In this document: in pieces, positions 44,831 to 55,840 of the stretch
How the letters are laid out: each line of letters starts with the position of its first letter
Position numbering within the stretch: position 1 is the first letter of the stretch
Assembly (NCBI RefSeq): GCF_004349105.1
Contig: NZ_SMLB01000004.1
Span: 186,001 to 250,000, forward strand
Direction: 5' to 3'
DNA from: Jiangella aurantiaca
GTDB lineage: Bacteria > Actinomycetota > Actinomycetes > Jiangellales > Jiangellaceae
Length of the DNA: 64,000 bases
The notes under the pieces: model-generated
What the model was told of the DNA's origin: nothing
Seen by the model: only the letters and a program-made list of their open reading frames with translations
The model's database searches: none
Position numbers and translations under genes: made by a program

Positions 44831-46945
44831 TCACGGCGCCTCCGCCCCGGGCTGCGCGGCCGGAGGCGGCGGAGCCGCGGCGGCCGGCTCGGCCGACTGC
44901 GCCTGGATCGCGGTGATCGCGATCGTGTTGACGATGTCGCGGACCAGCGCGCCGCGGGACAGGTCGTTCACCGGCTCACGCAGGCCCTGCAGGACCGGGC
45001 CCACCGCGACGGCACCGGCGCTGCGCTGCACCGCCTTGTACGTGTTGTTGCCGGTGTTGAGGTCCGGGAAAACGAACACCGTCGCGCGGCCGGCCACCTC
45101 GCTGCCGGGCAGCTTGGCCCGGGCCACGCTGGCGTCGACCGCGGCGTCGTACTGGATCGGGCCCTCGACCTCGAGATCCGGCCGGCGTTCGCGGACCAGC
45201 GACGTCGCGGTCCGCACCTTGTCGACGTCGGAGCCGGTGCCCGACTCGCCGGTCGAGTACGACAGCATCGCGACCCGCGGCGCCACGCCGAACCGCGCCG
45301 CCGTCTCGGCCGACGAGATCGCGATGTCGGCCAGCTGCTCGGCCGTCGGGTCGGGATTGACGGCGCAGTCGCCGTAGACCAGCACGCGGTCGCGCAGGCA
45401 CATGAAGAACACGCTGGACACGATCGACACCCCGGGAAGCGTCTTGATCACCTCGAACGCCGGCCGGATGGTGTGCGCCGTCGTGTGCACGGCACCGGAC
45501 ACCATGCCGTCGGCAAGTCCGAGCTGCACCATCATCGTGCCGAAGTAGGAGACGTCGGCGACCTGGTCCCACGCCATCTCCTGGGTGACGCCGCGGTGCT
45601 CGCGCAGCCGGGCGTACTCGTGCGCGAACCGGCCGCGCAGCTCGCTCTCCCGCGGGTCGACGACCTCGGCGGCGCCGATGTCGACGCCGATGCGGTCGGC
45701 GGCGGCCGCGACGTCGGCCGGCGGCCCGAGCAGGGTGAGGTCGGCGATGCCGCGGCGCAGGACGGTGTCGGCGGCGCGCAGGATCCGCACCTCGGTGCCC
45801 TCGGGCAGCACGATGCGCCGGCGAGCGGATCGAGCGCGGTCGACGAGATCGTGCTCGAACATCAGCGGCGTGACGACGCCGCTGCGGGTGACGTCGAGGC
45901 GGTCGAGCAGGTCGCCGCCGTCGACGTGCCGGTCGAACAGGGCCAGCGCGGTCTGCACCTTGCGAGTCGCGTCGTAGGTCAGCCGGCCGCGGACGGCGGC
46001 CAGTGCGGTCGCCGTGCCGAACGTGTCGCCGGGTGCCGTCACGATCGGCAGGCCGACGTCGAGGCCGTCCATCAGCCGGACGATCTGCGCCGGCAGCTCG
46101 AACCCGCCGTTCAACACCACGCCGGCCAGGGTCGGGAACGTCTTCGACCCGTGCGCGGCCAGCACGCCGAGCAGCACGTCGCTGCGGTCGGCCGGGGTGA
46201 TGACGACGGCGTCGTCGAACAGCCGGTCCAGCACGTGCGGCAGCGTCATGCCGGCGACGACCAGCCCGCCGACCTCGCGGCCCAGCCGGGACGGGTCGCC
46301 GCGGAACAGCTCGCCCCCGGCCGCTGTGACGAGGTCGCCCATGGTCGGCGCGGACAGCAGCGGCTCCTCCGGCAGCGCGTACGCCGGGCCGAGCCCGCTC
46401 AGCGCCGTCCGCGCCTCGTCCAGCGCCGCTGGGGGCACTCTGTTGGCGACCAGCGCGGCCAGCGTGCCGTAGTTGGCGGCCAGCTCCGCGGTGGCCAGCT
46501 CGGCGACGGCGCGCAGGTCGGCGGGCGACCGGGCGTGGCCGTTGAGCACCAGCACCACCGGCGCGCCGAGGTTCGCCGCCACCCGCGCGTTGAAGGAGAA
46601 CTCCGTCGGGCTGTCGACGTCGGTGTAGTCGCTGCCGACCACCACGACCGCCTCGCACTGCGCGGCCACGGCGCGGTACCGGCCGAGGATGGTGCTCATC
46701 GCGGCGTCGGGGTCGGCGTGCACGTCCTCGTAGGTGACGCCGGCGCACACGTCATACGGCAGGTCGACGCCGTCGTGCTCCAGCAGCAGTTCCAGCACGT
46801 AGTCGGGCTGGGTGCCGGCCCGGACCACCGGACGGAACACGCCGACCCGGCCCAGCCGGCGGGTGAGCGCCTCCAGCGCACCGAGCGCGACCGTCGACTT
46901 CCCGGTCTCGCCCGTGACGGATGCCACGTAGACGCTGCGAGCCAC
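44831..46945 (-). CDS. pta: Phosphate acetyltransferase, long form
   Basis: 704 aa. Three regions: N-terminal BioD/CobB-like P-loop domain (MARSVYVASVTGETGKSTVALG), a middle DRTGG domain (VAGMTLPHVLDRLFDDAVVITPADRSDVLLG), and a C-terminal PTA_PTB catalytic domain (GMVSGAVHTTAHTIRPAFEVIKT, SYSTGESGTGSDVDKV, GPIQYDAAVDASVARAKLPGSEVAGRATVFVFPDLNTGN). Reaction: acetyl-CoA + phosphate to acetyl phosphate. The long form is regulated in other bacteria. Part of the AckA-Pta acetate route. Confidence 0.95.
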   Translation of the reverse strand: MARSVYVASVTGETGKSTVALGALEALTRRLGRVGVFRPVVRAGTQPDYVLELLLEHDGVDLPYDVCAGVTYEDVHADPDAAMSTILGRYRAVAAQCEAVVVVGSDYTDVDSPTEFSFNARVAANLGAPVVLVLNGHARSPADLRAVAELATAELAANYGTLAALVANRVPPAALDEARTALSGLGPAYALPEEPLLSAPTMGDLVTAAGGELFRGDPSRLGREVGGLVVAGMTLPHVLDRLFDDAVVITPADRSDVLLGVLAAHGSKTFPTLAGVVLNGGFELPAQIVRLMDGLDVGLPIVTAPGDTFGTATALAAVRGRLTYDATRKVQTALALFDRHVDGGDLLDRLDVTRSGVVTPLMFEHDLVDRARSARRRIVLPEGTEVRILRAADTVLRRGIADLTLLGPPADVAAAADRIGVDIGAAEVVDPRESELRGRFAHEYARLREHRGVTQEMAWDQVADVSYFGTMMVQLGLADGMVSGAVHTTAHTIRPAFEVIKTLPGVSIVSSVFFMCLRDRVLVYGDCAVNPDPTAEQLADIAISSAETAARFGVAPRVAMLSYSTGESGTGSDVDKVRTATSLVRERRPDLEVEGPIQYDAAVDASVARAKLPGSEVAGRATVFVFPDLNTGNNTYKAVQRSAGAVAVGPVLQGLREPVNDLSRGALVRDIVNTIAITAIQAQSAEPAAAAPPPPAAQPGAEAP

Positions 46946-46998
46946 CCCGAGAGGCTATATCGCCTTGGTGCACGTCGTGCGGCGCCCTGCCCGGCGAG

Positions 46999-47487
46999 TC
47001 ACATCGCCTCCGCGCCCCGTTTCGGCGGCTCCTCGCTCCCACGCGAGTTGGACCGGGCGAAGACGGAGAACGTGCCGTCGGGCTCCAGCACCATGAGGTC
47101 GACGTCACCCAGGTCGCGGATGCCGTGCTCGCGTGCGGCTTCGAGGACGTCGTCGATCGGCAGCCGCTCGTAGCGCAGTACCTCGTCGTCGACCTTGCCG
47201 TCCTTGATGATGACCGTCGGCTCGCCTTGAAACAGCTTCCGCGGACGCTTGAACCGCCAGCTCAGCCAGGACAGCAGAACCGACAGAAGGGCGAAGGTGG
47301 CGACGGCGAGCGTGCCGCCGGTCAGCGAGAGGTCCTCCTGCAGGACGGTCTGGCTGATCAGGTCGCCCAGCGTGACCAGCAGGATGAGGTCGAACGCGGA
47401 CAGCTGCGTGACCTGCCGCTTCCCGGACATCCGCAGCACCAGCCACAGGATCACGAAGACGACGGCGGCGCGGACGACGATGTCCAT
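46999..47487 (-). CDS. DUF421/YetF-like membrane protein
   Basis: 162 aa, three helices (about 5-24, 30-50, 57-78), then a cytosolic DUF421 tail: RPRKLFQGEPTVIIKDGKVDDEVLRYERLPIDDVLEAAREHGIRDLGDVDLMVLEPDGTFSVF. The family (YetF) is linked to sporulation/cell-envelope functions in Bacillus but is generally uncharacterised. The ATG at 47487 overlaps the stop of the upstream gene. Confidence 0.9.
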   Translation of the reverse strand: MDIVVRAAVVFVILWLVLRMSGKRQVTQLSAFDLILLVTLGDLISQTVLQEDLSLTGGTLAVATFALLSVLLSWLSWRFKRPRKLFQGEPTVIIKDGKVDDEVLRYERLPIDDVLEAAREHGIRDLGDVDLMVLEPDGTFSVFARSNSRGSEEPPKRGAEAM

Positions 47488-48008
47488 CAGGGCAGCACCG
47501 TCATCCGGAAGTCCGCCTCGACCATCACGACGTCCTGGTCGACGACGGCGACGGTGTACCGCCCTGAGCTGGGCAGCTGCCCCGGCGCCGTCCGTGCGTC
47601 GAGCATGATGTGCAGGACCTCGCCGGCGGGCGGGCTGAACTCGTACTCCAGGCGGTCGGGCCCGGACGTCTCGCCGTCGGGGTTGGGGTACCAGTCGTTG
47701 AAATCGGCCCGGTCCAGCAGGTCCTTGTCGATCGACAGGGTGACCGGTCCATCGAATCCGCCGTCGCGCCGGACACTGATCTCCAGCGGAATGGGGATGC
47801 TCGGGCGCGTGATCTGCGCGTGCCGGACGGTCAGCTCGTAGCCGCCACCGGACGCCGCGGTCGTCGCCGCCCGCGGCCCGAGCAGGCCGGCGAGCGCCGC
47901 CACCACGAGCACAGACAGCGCGACGATGCCCACCCGGCGCAGGTTCCGGCCGCGGCGCGACGCGGCGGCGTCCCGGCTGGTCGGCAGCGTCGCCAGGTGC
48001 TGGGTCAC
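47487..48008 (-). CDS. Membrane-anchored extracytoplasmic protein, 173 aa
   Basis: Signal-anchor helix VGIVALSVLVVAALAGLLG (about 26-44) and a periplasm-facing beta-rich domain: YELTVRHAQITRPSIPIPLEISVRRDGGFDGPVTLSIDKDLLDRADFNDWYPNP and GRYTVAVVDQDVVMVEADFRMTVL. Unrecognised family. The overlapping stop/start with the DUF421 gene (both minus) suggests the two membrane proteins work together. Start ATG 48008. Confidence 0.75.
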   Translation of the reverse strand: MTQHLATLPTSRDAAASRRGRNLRRVGIVALSVLVVAALAGLLGPRAATTAASGGGYELTVRHAQITRPSIPIPLEISVRRDGGFDGPVTLSIDKDLLDRADFNDWYPNPDGETSGPDRLEYEFSPPAGEVLHIMLDARTAPGQLPSSGRYTVAVVDQDVVMVEADFRMTVLP

Positions 48009-48070
48009 CTCCCCGTTCTACCGGGGACCGCGCGGACGCCGCGGGTGGCGCGCCGGAGTAGCGTCGAAGC

Positions 48071-49213
48071 ATGCGACCGACCGACGCCGAGATCCTGTCC
48101 GCGCCGAAGGTGCTGCTGCACGACCACCTCGACGGCGGACTGCGGCCGGCGACCATCCTGGAGCTGGCCGCGGAGATCGGGCACGAGCTGCCGGCCGCCG
48201 ACGAGCCCGGTCTGCGGCAGTGGTTCGTCGAGGCCGCCGACTCCGGGTCGCTGGAGCGGTACCTGACGACGTTCGAGCACACGGTCGCGGTCATGCAGAC
48301 GCACGACGCGCTGGTCCGGGTGGCCGCCGAGTGCGCCGAGGACCTCGCCGACGACGGTGTCGTCTACGCCGAGGTGCGTTACGCCCCGGAGCAGCACCTG
48401 AACGGCGGCCTCTCGCTCGACGAGGTCGTCGCGGCGGTGGAGCAGGGGTTCCGGCTGGGTGAGACGCGGGCAGCCGAGGCGGGCCGGCCGATCCGCGTCG
48501 CGACACTGCTCACGGCCATGCGGCACGCCGCCCGGTCCCGCGAGATCGCCGAGCTGGCGGTGCAGAACCGCGAGGCCGGCGTCGTCGGCTTCGACATCGC
48601 CGGCGCCGAGGCCGGTTTCCCGCCCACCCGCCACCTCGACGCGTTCGAGTACCTGCGCCGCGAGAACGCGCACTTCACCATCCACGCCGGCGAGGCGTTC
48701 GGGCTGCCGTCCATCTGGGAGGCGCTGCAGTGGTGCGGCGCGGACCGCCTCGGCCACGGCGTGCGCATCATCGACGACGTCGAGGTGCGGCCCGACGGTG
48801 AGGTGCACCTCGGCCGCCTGGCGGCGTACGTCCGCGACAAGCGGATCCCGCTGGAGCTGTGCCCGTCGTCGAACATCCAGACCGGTGCCGCCGGCTCGAT
48901 CGCCGAGCACCCGATCGGCCTGCTTGCGCGGCTGCGGTTCCGGGTCACCGTCAACACCGACAACCGGCTGATGAGCGGGACGTCGATGTCCCGCGAGTTC
49001 GCCCTGCTGGCCGACGCGTTCGGCTACGACCTGCCTGACCTCGAGTGGTTCACGGTCAATGCGCTGAAGAGCGCGTTCATCCCGTTCGACCAGCGGCTCG
49101 CGCTGATCAACGACGTCGTCAAGCCCGGCTACGCCGCGCTGGGCGCCCAGCGGGCGTTCGACCGCGTCCGGGCCGCCGGGACGACGGAACGGCTCAGTCC
49201 TCGGTCGGCATGA
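48071..49213 (+). CDS. add: Adenosine deaminase
   Basis: 380-aa zinc amidohydrolase-fold enzyme, adenosine/deoxyadenosine to inosine/deoxyinosine. Metal and catalytic signatures: [12 protein letters not shown] (HxHxDG), [18 protein letters not shown], and [13 protein letters not shown] (usually NTDDP; here the D-D pair reads DN). That last difference is at a non-ligand neighbour; the first Asp remains. ATG 48071, divergent from the 173-aa protein. Together with cdd and deoA it completes nucleoside salvage. Confidence 0.93.
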   Translation: MRPTDAEILSAPKVLLHDHLDGGLRPATILELAAEIGHELPAADEPGLRQWFVEAADSGSLERYLTTFEHTVAVMQTHDALVRVAAECAEDLADDGVVYAEVRYAPEQHLNGGLSLDEVVAAVEQGFRLGETRAAEAGRPIRVATLLTAMRHAARSREIAELAVQNREAGVVGFDIAGAEAGFPPTRHLDAFEYLRRENAHFTIHAGEAFGLPSIWEALQWCGADRLGHGVRIIDDVEVRPDGEVHLGRLAAYVRDKRIPLELCPSSNIQTGAAGSIAEHPIGLLARLRFRVTVNTDNRLMSGTSMSREFALLADAFGYDLPDLEWFTVNALKSAFIPFDQRLALINDVVKPGYAALGAQRAFDRVRAAGTTERLSPRSA

Positions 49214-49406
49214 TGATCCAGAGCGCCAGGTAAACCAAGATCTGCGGACCGGGCAGCAGGCAGGACAGCAGGAAGAGGAGCCGCACGGTGCGCGTCTTCA
49301 TGCCGAACCGCCGGGCCAGGCCGGCGCAGACGCCGGCGATCATGCGGTTGCCGGTCGGGCGGACCAGGCCGCCGCGGGCCTCGGGGTAGTAGCTGCTTGT
49401 GCTCAT
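49194..49406 (-). CDS. PspC-domain protein
   Basis: 70 aa. [54 protein letters not shown] is the canonical PspC domain with one or two helices. PspC proteins are linked to envelope stress in other phyla; role here unknown. Its last 20 bp overlap, antisense, the end of add. Confidence 0.9.
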   Translation of the reverse strand: MSTSSYYPEARGGLVRPTGNRMIAGVCAGLARRFGMKTRTVRLLFLLSCLLPGPQILVYLALWIIMPTED

Positions 49407-49477
49407 ACCTCAACGGTAGGTCCGCGCGACTGCCCGGGACGTCCGTCTCGCGGATGGTCCGACCCGGAGCCTGCAGG

Positions 49478-50098
49478 TCAGGGCTTCCCGGAGGGCGCGT
49501 CGGCGGCACCCCTGATGGCTTTGCGGGCGTCCTCCGCATTGGCCGGCCGGGCGCCCAGTCCGCGCTGCCGGTCGACGATCGCCCGCTCGGTGCGCATCAG
49601 CGCGCGACCGCGGCGCAGCAGGGTCAGCGGCGGCTTGCGGTGCTCGGCGAGGTCGCGGGTGAGCCGGCGCAGGAAGTTCTTCCACGGCTTGCGGTGCAGC
49701 ACGATGGCGTCGGCCAGGATGCCCCGTGCCCGGCAGGCGTCGACGATGTCCGCCGCGAACAGGCCCTCGGCGACGAACACAGGCGCGGTGCCGACGGTGA
49801 ACAGCTCTGTGCCGACGGTGCGGTCGTGCGCGATGTCGTAGACCGGGATCTGCGCACTGCCGGTGCGGCACAGCTGGACCAGCGTGTCGACGGCGCGCTC
49901 GGCGTCCCAGGCCCGCGGATCGTCCCAGTCGACGATGCCCAGCTCCGGATGGCGCGGCATGTCCGGGTCGTCGCCGTCGCGGTAGAAGTGGTCGAGGTTG
50001 AGCACTGGCAGGCCGCTCTCGCGGGCCAGCCGGGACTTGCCGCTGCCCGACGGGCCGGCGAGGAGGACGACATGGTGCACGGACGCACAGTCTGTCAC
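49478..50098 (-). CDS. Uridine-kinase-like P-loop kinase
   Basis: 206 aa. Walker A LLAGPSGSGKSRLA (about 12-25) close to the start, then the uridine-kinase pattern LNLDHFYRDGDDPDMPRHPELGIVDWDDPRAWD and VYDIAHDRTVG. GTG 50098 puts the P-loop about 10 residues from the start, as in Udk; longer frames have no homology. Phosphorylation of uridine/cytidine is consistent with the nucleoside-rich neighbourhood. The C-terminus (RRLTRDLAEHRKPPLTLLRRGRALMRTER) is basic. Confidence 0.85.
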   Translation of the reverse strand: MTDCASVHHVVLLAGPSGSGKSRLARESGLPVLNLDHFYRDGDDPDMPRHPELGIVDWDDPRAWDAERAVDTLVQLCRTGSAQIPVYDIAHDRTVGTELFTVGTAPVFVAEGLFAADIVDACRARGILADAIVLHRKPWKNFLRRLTRDLAEHRKPPLTLLRRGRALMRTERAIVDRQRGLGARPANAEDARKAIRGAADAPSGKP

Positions 50099-50197
50099 GC
50101 TGCGTGGCAGGTGGGGGACGTGTGCCTGGTCACGGAGCCGTTCGCACCACCCGTGGGCGGATGCGGGAAACGGCTCGGTCGCGGCACACGGTGACTC

Positions 50198-50344
50198 GTG
50201 CCCACCGCGCTGGAGTACGCGATCGACGCACTGTCGGATCCCGAGGTTGGTGACCTCGATGGACTCCTGGCGGCCGCCGCCGAGGCGCTCCGTGCCGACG
50301 CGGGAGCTGCGGGCGCCGTCAGGCGGGACTTTCACCCGCTATAG
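50198..50344 (+). CDS. Possible small protein, 48 aa
   Basis: GTG-started ORF: PTALEYAIDALSDPEVGD, then DGLLAAAAEALRADAGA and VRRDFHPL. Helical, with normal codon use, but without clear ribosome site. Could be a small gene or the 3' remnant of one. Confidence 0.3.
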   Translation: MPTALEYAIDALSDPEVGDLDGLLAAAAEALRADAGAAGAVRRDFHPL

Positions 50345-50457
50345 CGAGGAAGACCCCCTCCTGGCCTTTCCGTCGTCGCCTGATGTGCGGATTGCTGCTG
50401 CTCTGGCCGTAGTGGAGCGCACATCACGACAACCGCCGGCACTGAGACCGCTAGACA

Positions 50458-50472
50458 TACCCTAGGGGGGTA
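50458..50472 (+). promoter_or_regulatory. CsoR-type operator
   Basis: taccctaggggggta: inverted repeat of TACCC/GGGTA around a G-rich centre, the form bound by Cu-sensing CsoR. It is about 82 bp upstream of csoR, next to a promoter-like atrich segment (agacatac ... tagtgtac). Loss of binding on Cu(I) would induce the operon. Confidence 0.75.
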
Positions 50473-50553
50473 GTGTACGAATGGATGCAGACGCCGATAC
50501 CGCACCTGGGTACCGTGTAAGGGAACGGATCGGCGTCGACGCGAGGAGGACAC

Positions 50554-50865
50554 ATGACCGAGACACCGGGTGCCGAGCACGGCCACCACGGCTACATCCA
50601 CCGCAAGGACGACTACCTCAAGCGGCTCACCCGCATCGAGGGTCAGGCGCGGGGGCTGCAGCGCATGGTCGCCGAGGAGAAGTACTGCATCGACATCCTC
50701 ACGCAGGTCTCGGCCATGACCAAGGCACTGGAGTCGGTCGCCCTCGGGCTGCTCGAGGAGCACCTGGCCCACTGCGTCGTCGAGGCCGCTCGCCAGGGCG
50801 GTCCCGAGGCCGACGTCAAGGTCAAGGAGGCGTCCGACGCCATCGCCCGGCTGGTCCGGTCCTGA
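50554..50865 (+). CDS. csoR: Copper-sensing repressor CsoR
   Basis: 103 aa. DUF156 fold with Cu ligands C45, H70, C74 in the classic C-H-C spacing (YCIDIL, EEHLAHCV). The N-terminal GHHGYIHRKDDYLKRLTRIEGQARGL has the DNA-binding basic motif. Cu(I) binding releases the repressor from DNA. First gene of csoR-copZ-51146-copA; ATG with gaggagg at 50543-50550. Confidence 0.95.
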   Translation: MTETPGAEHGHHGYIHRKDDYLKRLTRIEGQARGLQRMVAEEKYCIDILTQVSAMTKALESVALGLLEEHLAHCVVEAARQGGPEADVKVKEASDAIARLVRS

Positions 50866-50913
50866 CTCGCGACGTCCACGCACCACCGTCCTAGGCACTA
50901 GGAAAGGCATCGC

Positions 50914-51123
50914 ATGACCACCTCCACCTACACCGTCGTCGGCATGACCTGCGACCACTGCGCCGGCTCGGTCCGCGAGGAGCTCGGCCGCCTCGACGGC
51001 GTCAGCCAGGTCGACGTCGACCTCGCCAGCGGCAACGTCGACGTCACCAGCGCCGCGCCGCTGAGCGCCGACGACGTCAAGGCCGCGGTCGAAGAGGCCG
51101 GCTACCAGCTCGCCGGCTCCTGA
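50914..51123 (+). CDS. copZ: Copper chaperone CopZ (HMA domain)
   Basis: 69-aa ferredoxin-like fold with the metal-binding GMTCDHC (C13, C16) and the GYxLA end, typical of Atx1/CopZ. It moves Cu(I) to CopA's N-terminal HMA. The 48-bp gap after csoR has a small dyad (cctaggcactagg) that may be a second operator half. Confidence 0.93.
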   Translation: MTTSTYTVVGMTCDHCAGSVREELGRLDGVSQVDVDLASGNVDVTSAAPLSADDVKAAVEEAGYQLAGS

Positions 51124-51145
51124 TCCCACCCACGGAGGTAGTGCC

Positions 51146-52074
51146 ATGAACGCGCCGGCCAAGCTCGCCGTATACGCGCTGTGCCTTGCCGGCGCGTTCG
51201 GCCTGGCGGCCGGGGCCGGCCGCATCGTCGGCCCGATCGGCGAGGACGACGCCCCGGTCGCGTCCGAACCGGAGGTTCCGGCCGAAGGTGGGCACGGCGA
51301 CGACGGCGACAGCGGCGGTCACGGGGAATCGCCGGATGAGAACGCCGAGGACGCTCCCGCCGCCGACCTGCCGGGCGGGCTGATGGTCTCCGACCACGGC
51401 TACACGTTCGCGCTGACGGCGGACACCCTGCCGGCCGGCCCGGCGCAGCCCGTGTCGTTCGTCATCGACGGCCCCGACGGCGTCGTCACCGAGTTCGACG
51501 TCGAGCACGAGCAGGAGCTGCACCTCATCGCCGTCCGCCGCGACCTCACCGGCTACCAGCACGTCCACCCGGTCCGGGCCGTCGACGGCACCTGGTCCGT
51601 CCCGCTGGACCTCACCCCCGGCGAGTGGAAGCTGTTCGCCGACTTCTCCACCCACGGCGAGGCGCTGACGCTCGGCACGGACCTGTCCGTCCCGGGCGAC
51701 TATCAGCCGGCGCCGCTGCCCGCGCCCGGCACGACCGCGGAGGTCGACGGCTACGCCGTCACGCTCGGCGGCGAGCTGCACCCGGGTGAGGAGTCCAAGC
51801 TCACGCTGTCCGTCAGCCGCGACGGCGTCCCGGTGACCGACCTGGAGCCGTATCTCGGCGCCTACGGCCACCTGGTCGCGTTGCGCGACGGCGACCTCGC
51901 CTACCTGCACGTCCACCCCGAGGGCGAGCCCGGCGACGGCGTCACGGCGCCCGGCCCGGACGTCTCGTTCTTCGCCACCGCCGCGTCCGCGGCCGACTAC
52001 CGGCTGTTCTTCGACTTCGAGCACGACGGCGTCGTGCGGACCGCGGAGTTCACCGTCACCGCCGAGGAGGACCG

Positions 52075-52078
<4 letters not shown>
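51146..52078 (+). CDS. Membrane-anchored His-rich protein of the copper operon, 310 aa
   Basis: N-terminal signal-anchor ([24 protein letters not shown]), an Asp/Glu/His-rich linker ([16 protein letters not shown]), then two Ig-like or cupredoxin-like beta domains. The motifs [18 protein letters not shown] and [15 protein letters not shown] recur, with paired His suitable for Cu binding. Such proteins appear between copZ and copA in actinobacteria and are uncharacterised; a role as extracellular copper binder is inference. Overlaps copA start (ATGA). Confidence 0.8.
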
Positions 52079-54268
<2,190 letters not shown>

Positions 54269-54285
<17 letters not shown>

Positions 54286-55366
54286 GGTCGGTGCACTCGC
54301 GAAGGGCGGCGCGGCCGGCGATCATCGCCCCGGCCGCGTCGCCCGTCGCGAACACCGGGAGGCCGTCGGCGCCGATCCGCGCGGGCGCCCAGCTCTCCGC
54401 CGTCACCGCCCCGTTCTCCACTGCCAGGGTGAGCACACCGGTCGTCGACGTCGCCTCGGAGGCCTGCGTGTACCAGGCGAAGTTGCCCAGCCCGTACGCC
54501 ACGTAGGCGTCACCGGCCGGGGCCAGGCCGGCGCCCTGCAGCTGGTGTGTGTGGCTGCCGACGACGACGTCGGCGGTGGTCGCGAGCGCCGTTGCGAGGG
54601 AGAGCTGCGACGGGCTCGGGCAGCTCTCGCCCTGCACGCCCCAGTGCAGGTACACCACGACGACGTCGGCGCTCCGCCGGGCCTGGGCGACGGCGTCCAG
54701 GAGCGGCGCCGGGTCGAGCGCTGTCGCGACCCCGGCGGTGGCGGCGGTGGCGGCCCAGTGAGCGGTCGGGTCGGCGCCGGGGTCGTCCGGCACGTTCGCC
54801 CCGATGACGGCGACCGTCGTGCCCCGGACGTCCCGGATCGCCGGGGCGAACGCCTCCGTGACGTTCGCGCCGACGCCGACGACGTCGAGGCCCGGTCGCG
54901 CGGCCGCGCTGCCCGCCAGCGTGTCGGTCAGCCCGTCCGGGCCGAAGTCCATCGCGTGGTTGTTCGCCATCGTGACGACGTCGACGCCGGCCGCCGCGAG
55001 CGCCGCGAACGCCGTCGTCGGGGCCTGGAACGTGAACCGCTTGCCCGGCTCCGGCGCGCCGCTGGTCCCGACCGCCGTCTCCAGGTTGACGACCGTGAGG
55101 TCGGCGGCGCCCAGCTGCGCGGCGATCGGGGCGAACGCGGTGGCGGGGTCGTCAAGGCGGGCGCGCAGGGCGCCCTCGAAGTGGATGTCGCCGGCGAACG
55201 CCAGCGTGACCGCCGCCGGCTCCGGCGTGGGCGTCGGCGTGGGCGTCGGCGCGGGGCTGGCGCTGGGCGTCGGGGTCGGTGTCGCGGACGGTGCGCCGAC
55301 CCCGTCGCTGCCGGCACAGCTCGCGAGCAGCGCCGCGGCCAGCAGCAGAATCGCGCGCCCACGCAT
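54269..55366 (-). CDS. CapA/PgsA-family lipoprotein
   Basis: 365 aa. Lipobox LLASC (Cys16) after [15 protein letters not shown], then a Thr/Pro repeat linker ([10 protein letters not shown]...) and the CapA calcineurin-like fold: [43 protein letters not shown] and GSHTHQLQG. These are the metal-binding motifs of the PGA-capsule-associated family. Its role in actinomycetes is unclear. Divergent from padR; the intergenic region contains a 58-bp perfect palindrome. Confidence 0.9.
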
Positions 55367-55391
55367 GTCGTGACCCTACGCCCGCCCCTCC

Positions 55392-55449
55392 GCCCCATGA
55401 TCATCAAGGATCGACCACGTCATGATGTGGTCGATCCTTGATGATCATG
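55392..55449. repeat. 58-bp perfect palindrome between capA and padR
   Basis: Arms of 25 bp without mismatch (55392-55416 and 55425-55449), starting cccatgatcatcaaggatcg, loop gtcatgat. It lies in a 138-bp divergent promoter region, so it is not a terminator for either gene unless transcription passes from outside. Sequence differs from the other palindromes. Confidence 0.95.
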
Positions 55450-55504
55450 GGCTCTCCGGCGTGTCGCGCCTTCCGTGGTAGTGCGCAGTGCATAATAGTG
55501 CGCC

Positions 55505-55840
55505 ATGGACACCAGTCAGCTCCTCAAGGGAGTGCTCGACCTCGCGGTGCTCGCGGTGCTGCGCGAGGAGGACGGCTACGGCTACGACGTCGTGCGGCGG
55601 CTGCGCGCGGCCGGCCTGACGGAGGTCGGCGACGCGTCGGTGTACGGGACGCTGCGGCGGCTGTACCATGCCGGCGCGCTGACCACGTACGTCGTGCCGT
55701 CCGAGGAGGGCCCGCACCGCAAGTACTACAGCCTCAACGGAACCGGCCGCGACCTGCTGCGACGCTCGGCCAAGACGTGGCGCGAGTTCGCCGGGGTGCT
55801 GACGGAGCTGGTCGACCACTCCACGAAGGAGGCAGCGTGA
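55505..55840 (+). CDS. PadR-family transcriptional regulator
   Basis: 111-aa winged-helix regulator: LLKGVLDLAVLAVLREEDGYGYDVVRRLRAAGL and YGTLRRLYHAGALTTYVV, short PadR-s2 type with a C-terminal dimerisation helix. Overlaps the next gene by 4 bp. PadR/HAAS pairs are common membrane-stress or ligand-sensing modules; the inducer is unknown. Confidence 0.92.
   Translation: MDTSQLLKGVLDLAVLAVLREEDGYGYDVVRRLRAAGLTEVGDASVYGTLRRLYHAGALTTYVVPSEEGPHRKYYSLNGTGRDLLRRSAKTWREFAGVLTELVDHSTKEAA

Larger units (their letters stand above)
50099..50553. other. 455-bp region upstream of csoR
   Basis: Holds the promoter of the kinase gene (minus), a 48-codon ORF (50198-50344) and the CsoR-type operator (50458-50472). 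Nothing else recognised. Confidence 0.5.

Noticed and set aside
44492-47173. 893-codon open frame antisense to pta
   Set aside because: Antisense shadow of pta, which has full catalytic motifs.
55215-55290. Thr/Pro-coding simple repeat as a CRISPR-like or regulatory repeat
   Set aside because: It is the disordered linker of the CapA lipoprotein, a coding microsatellite.
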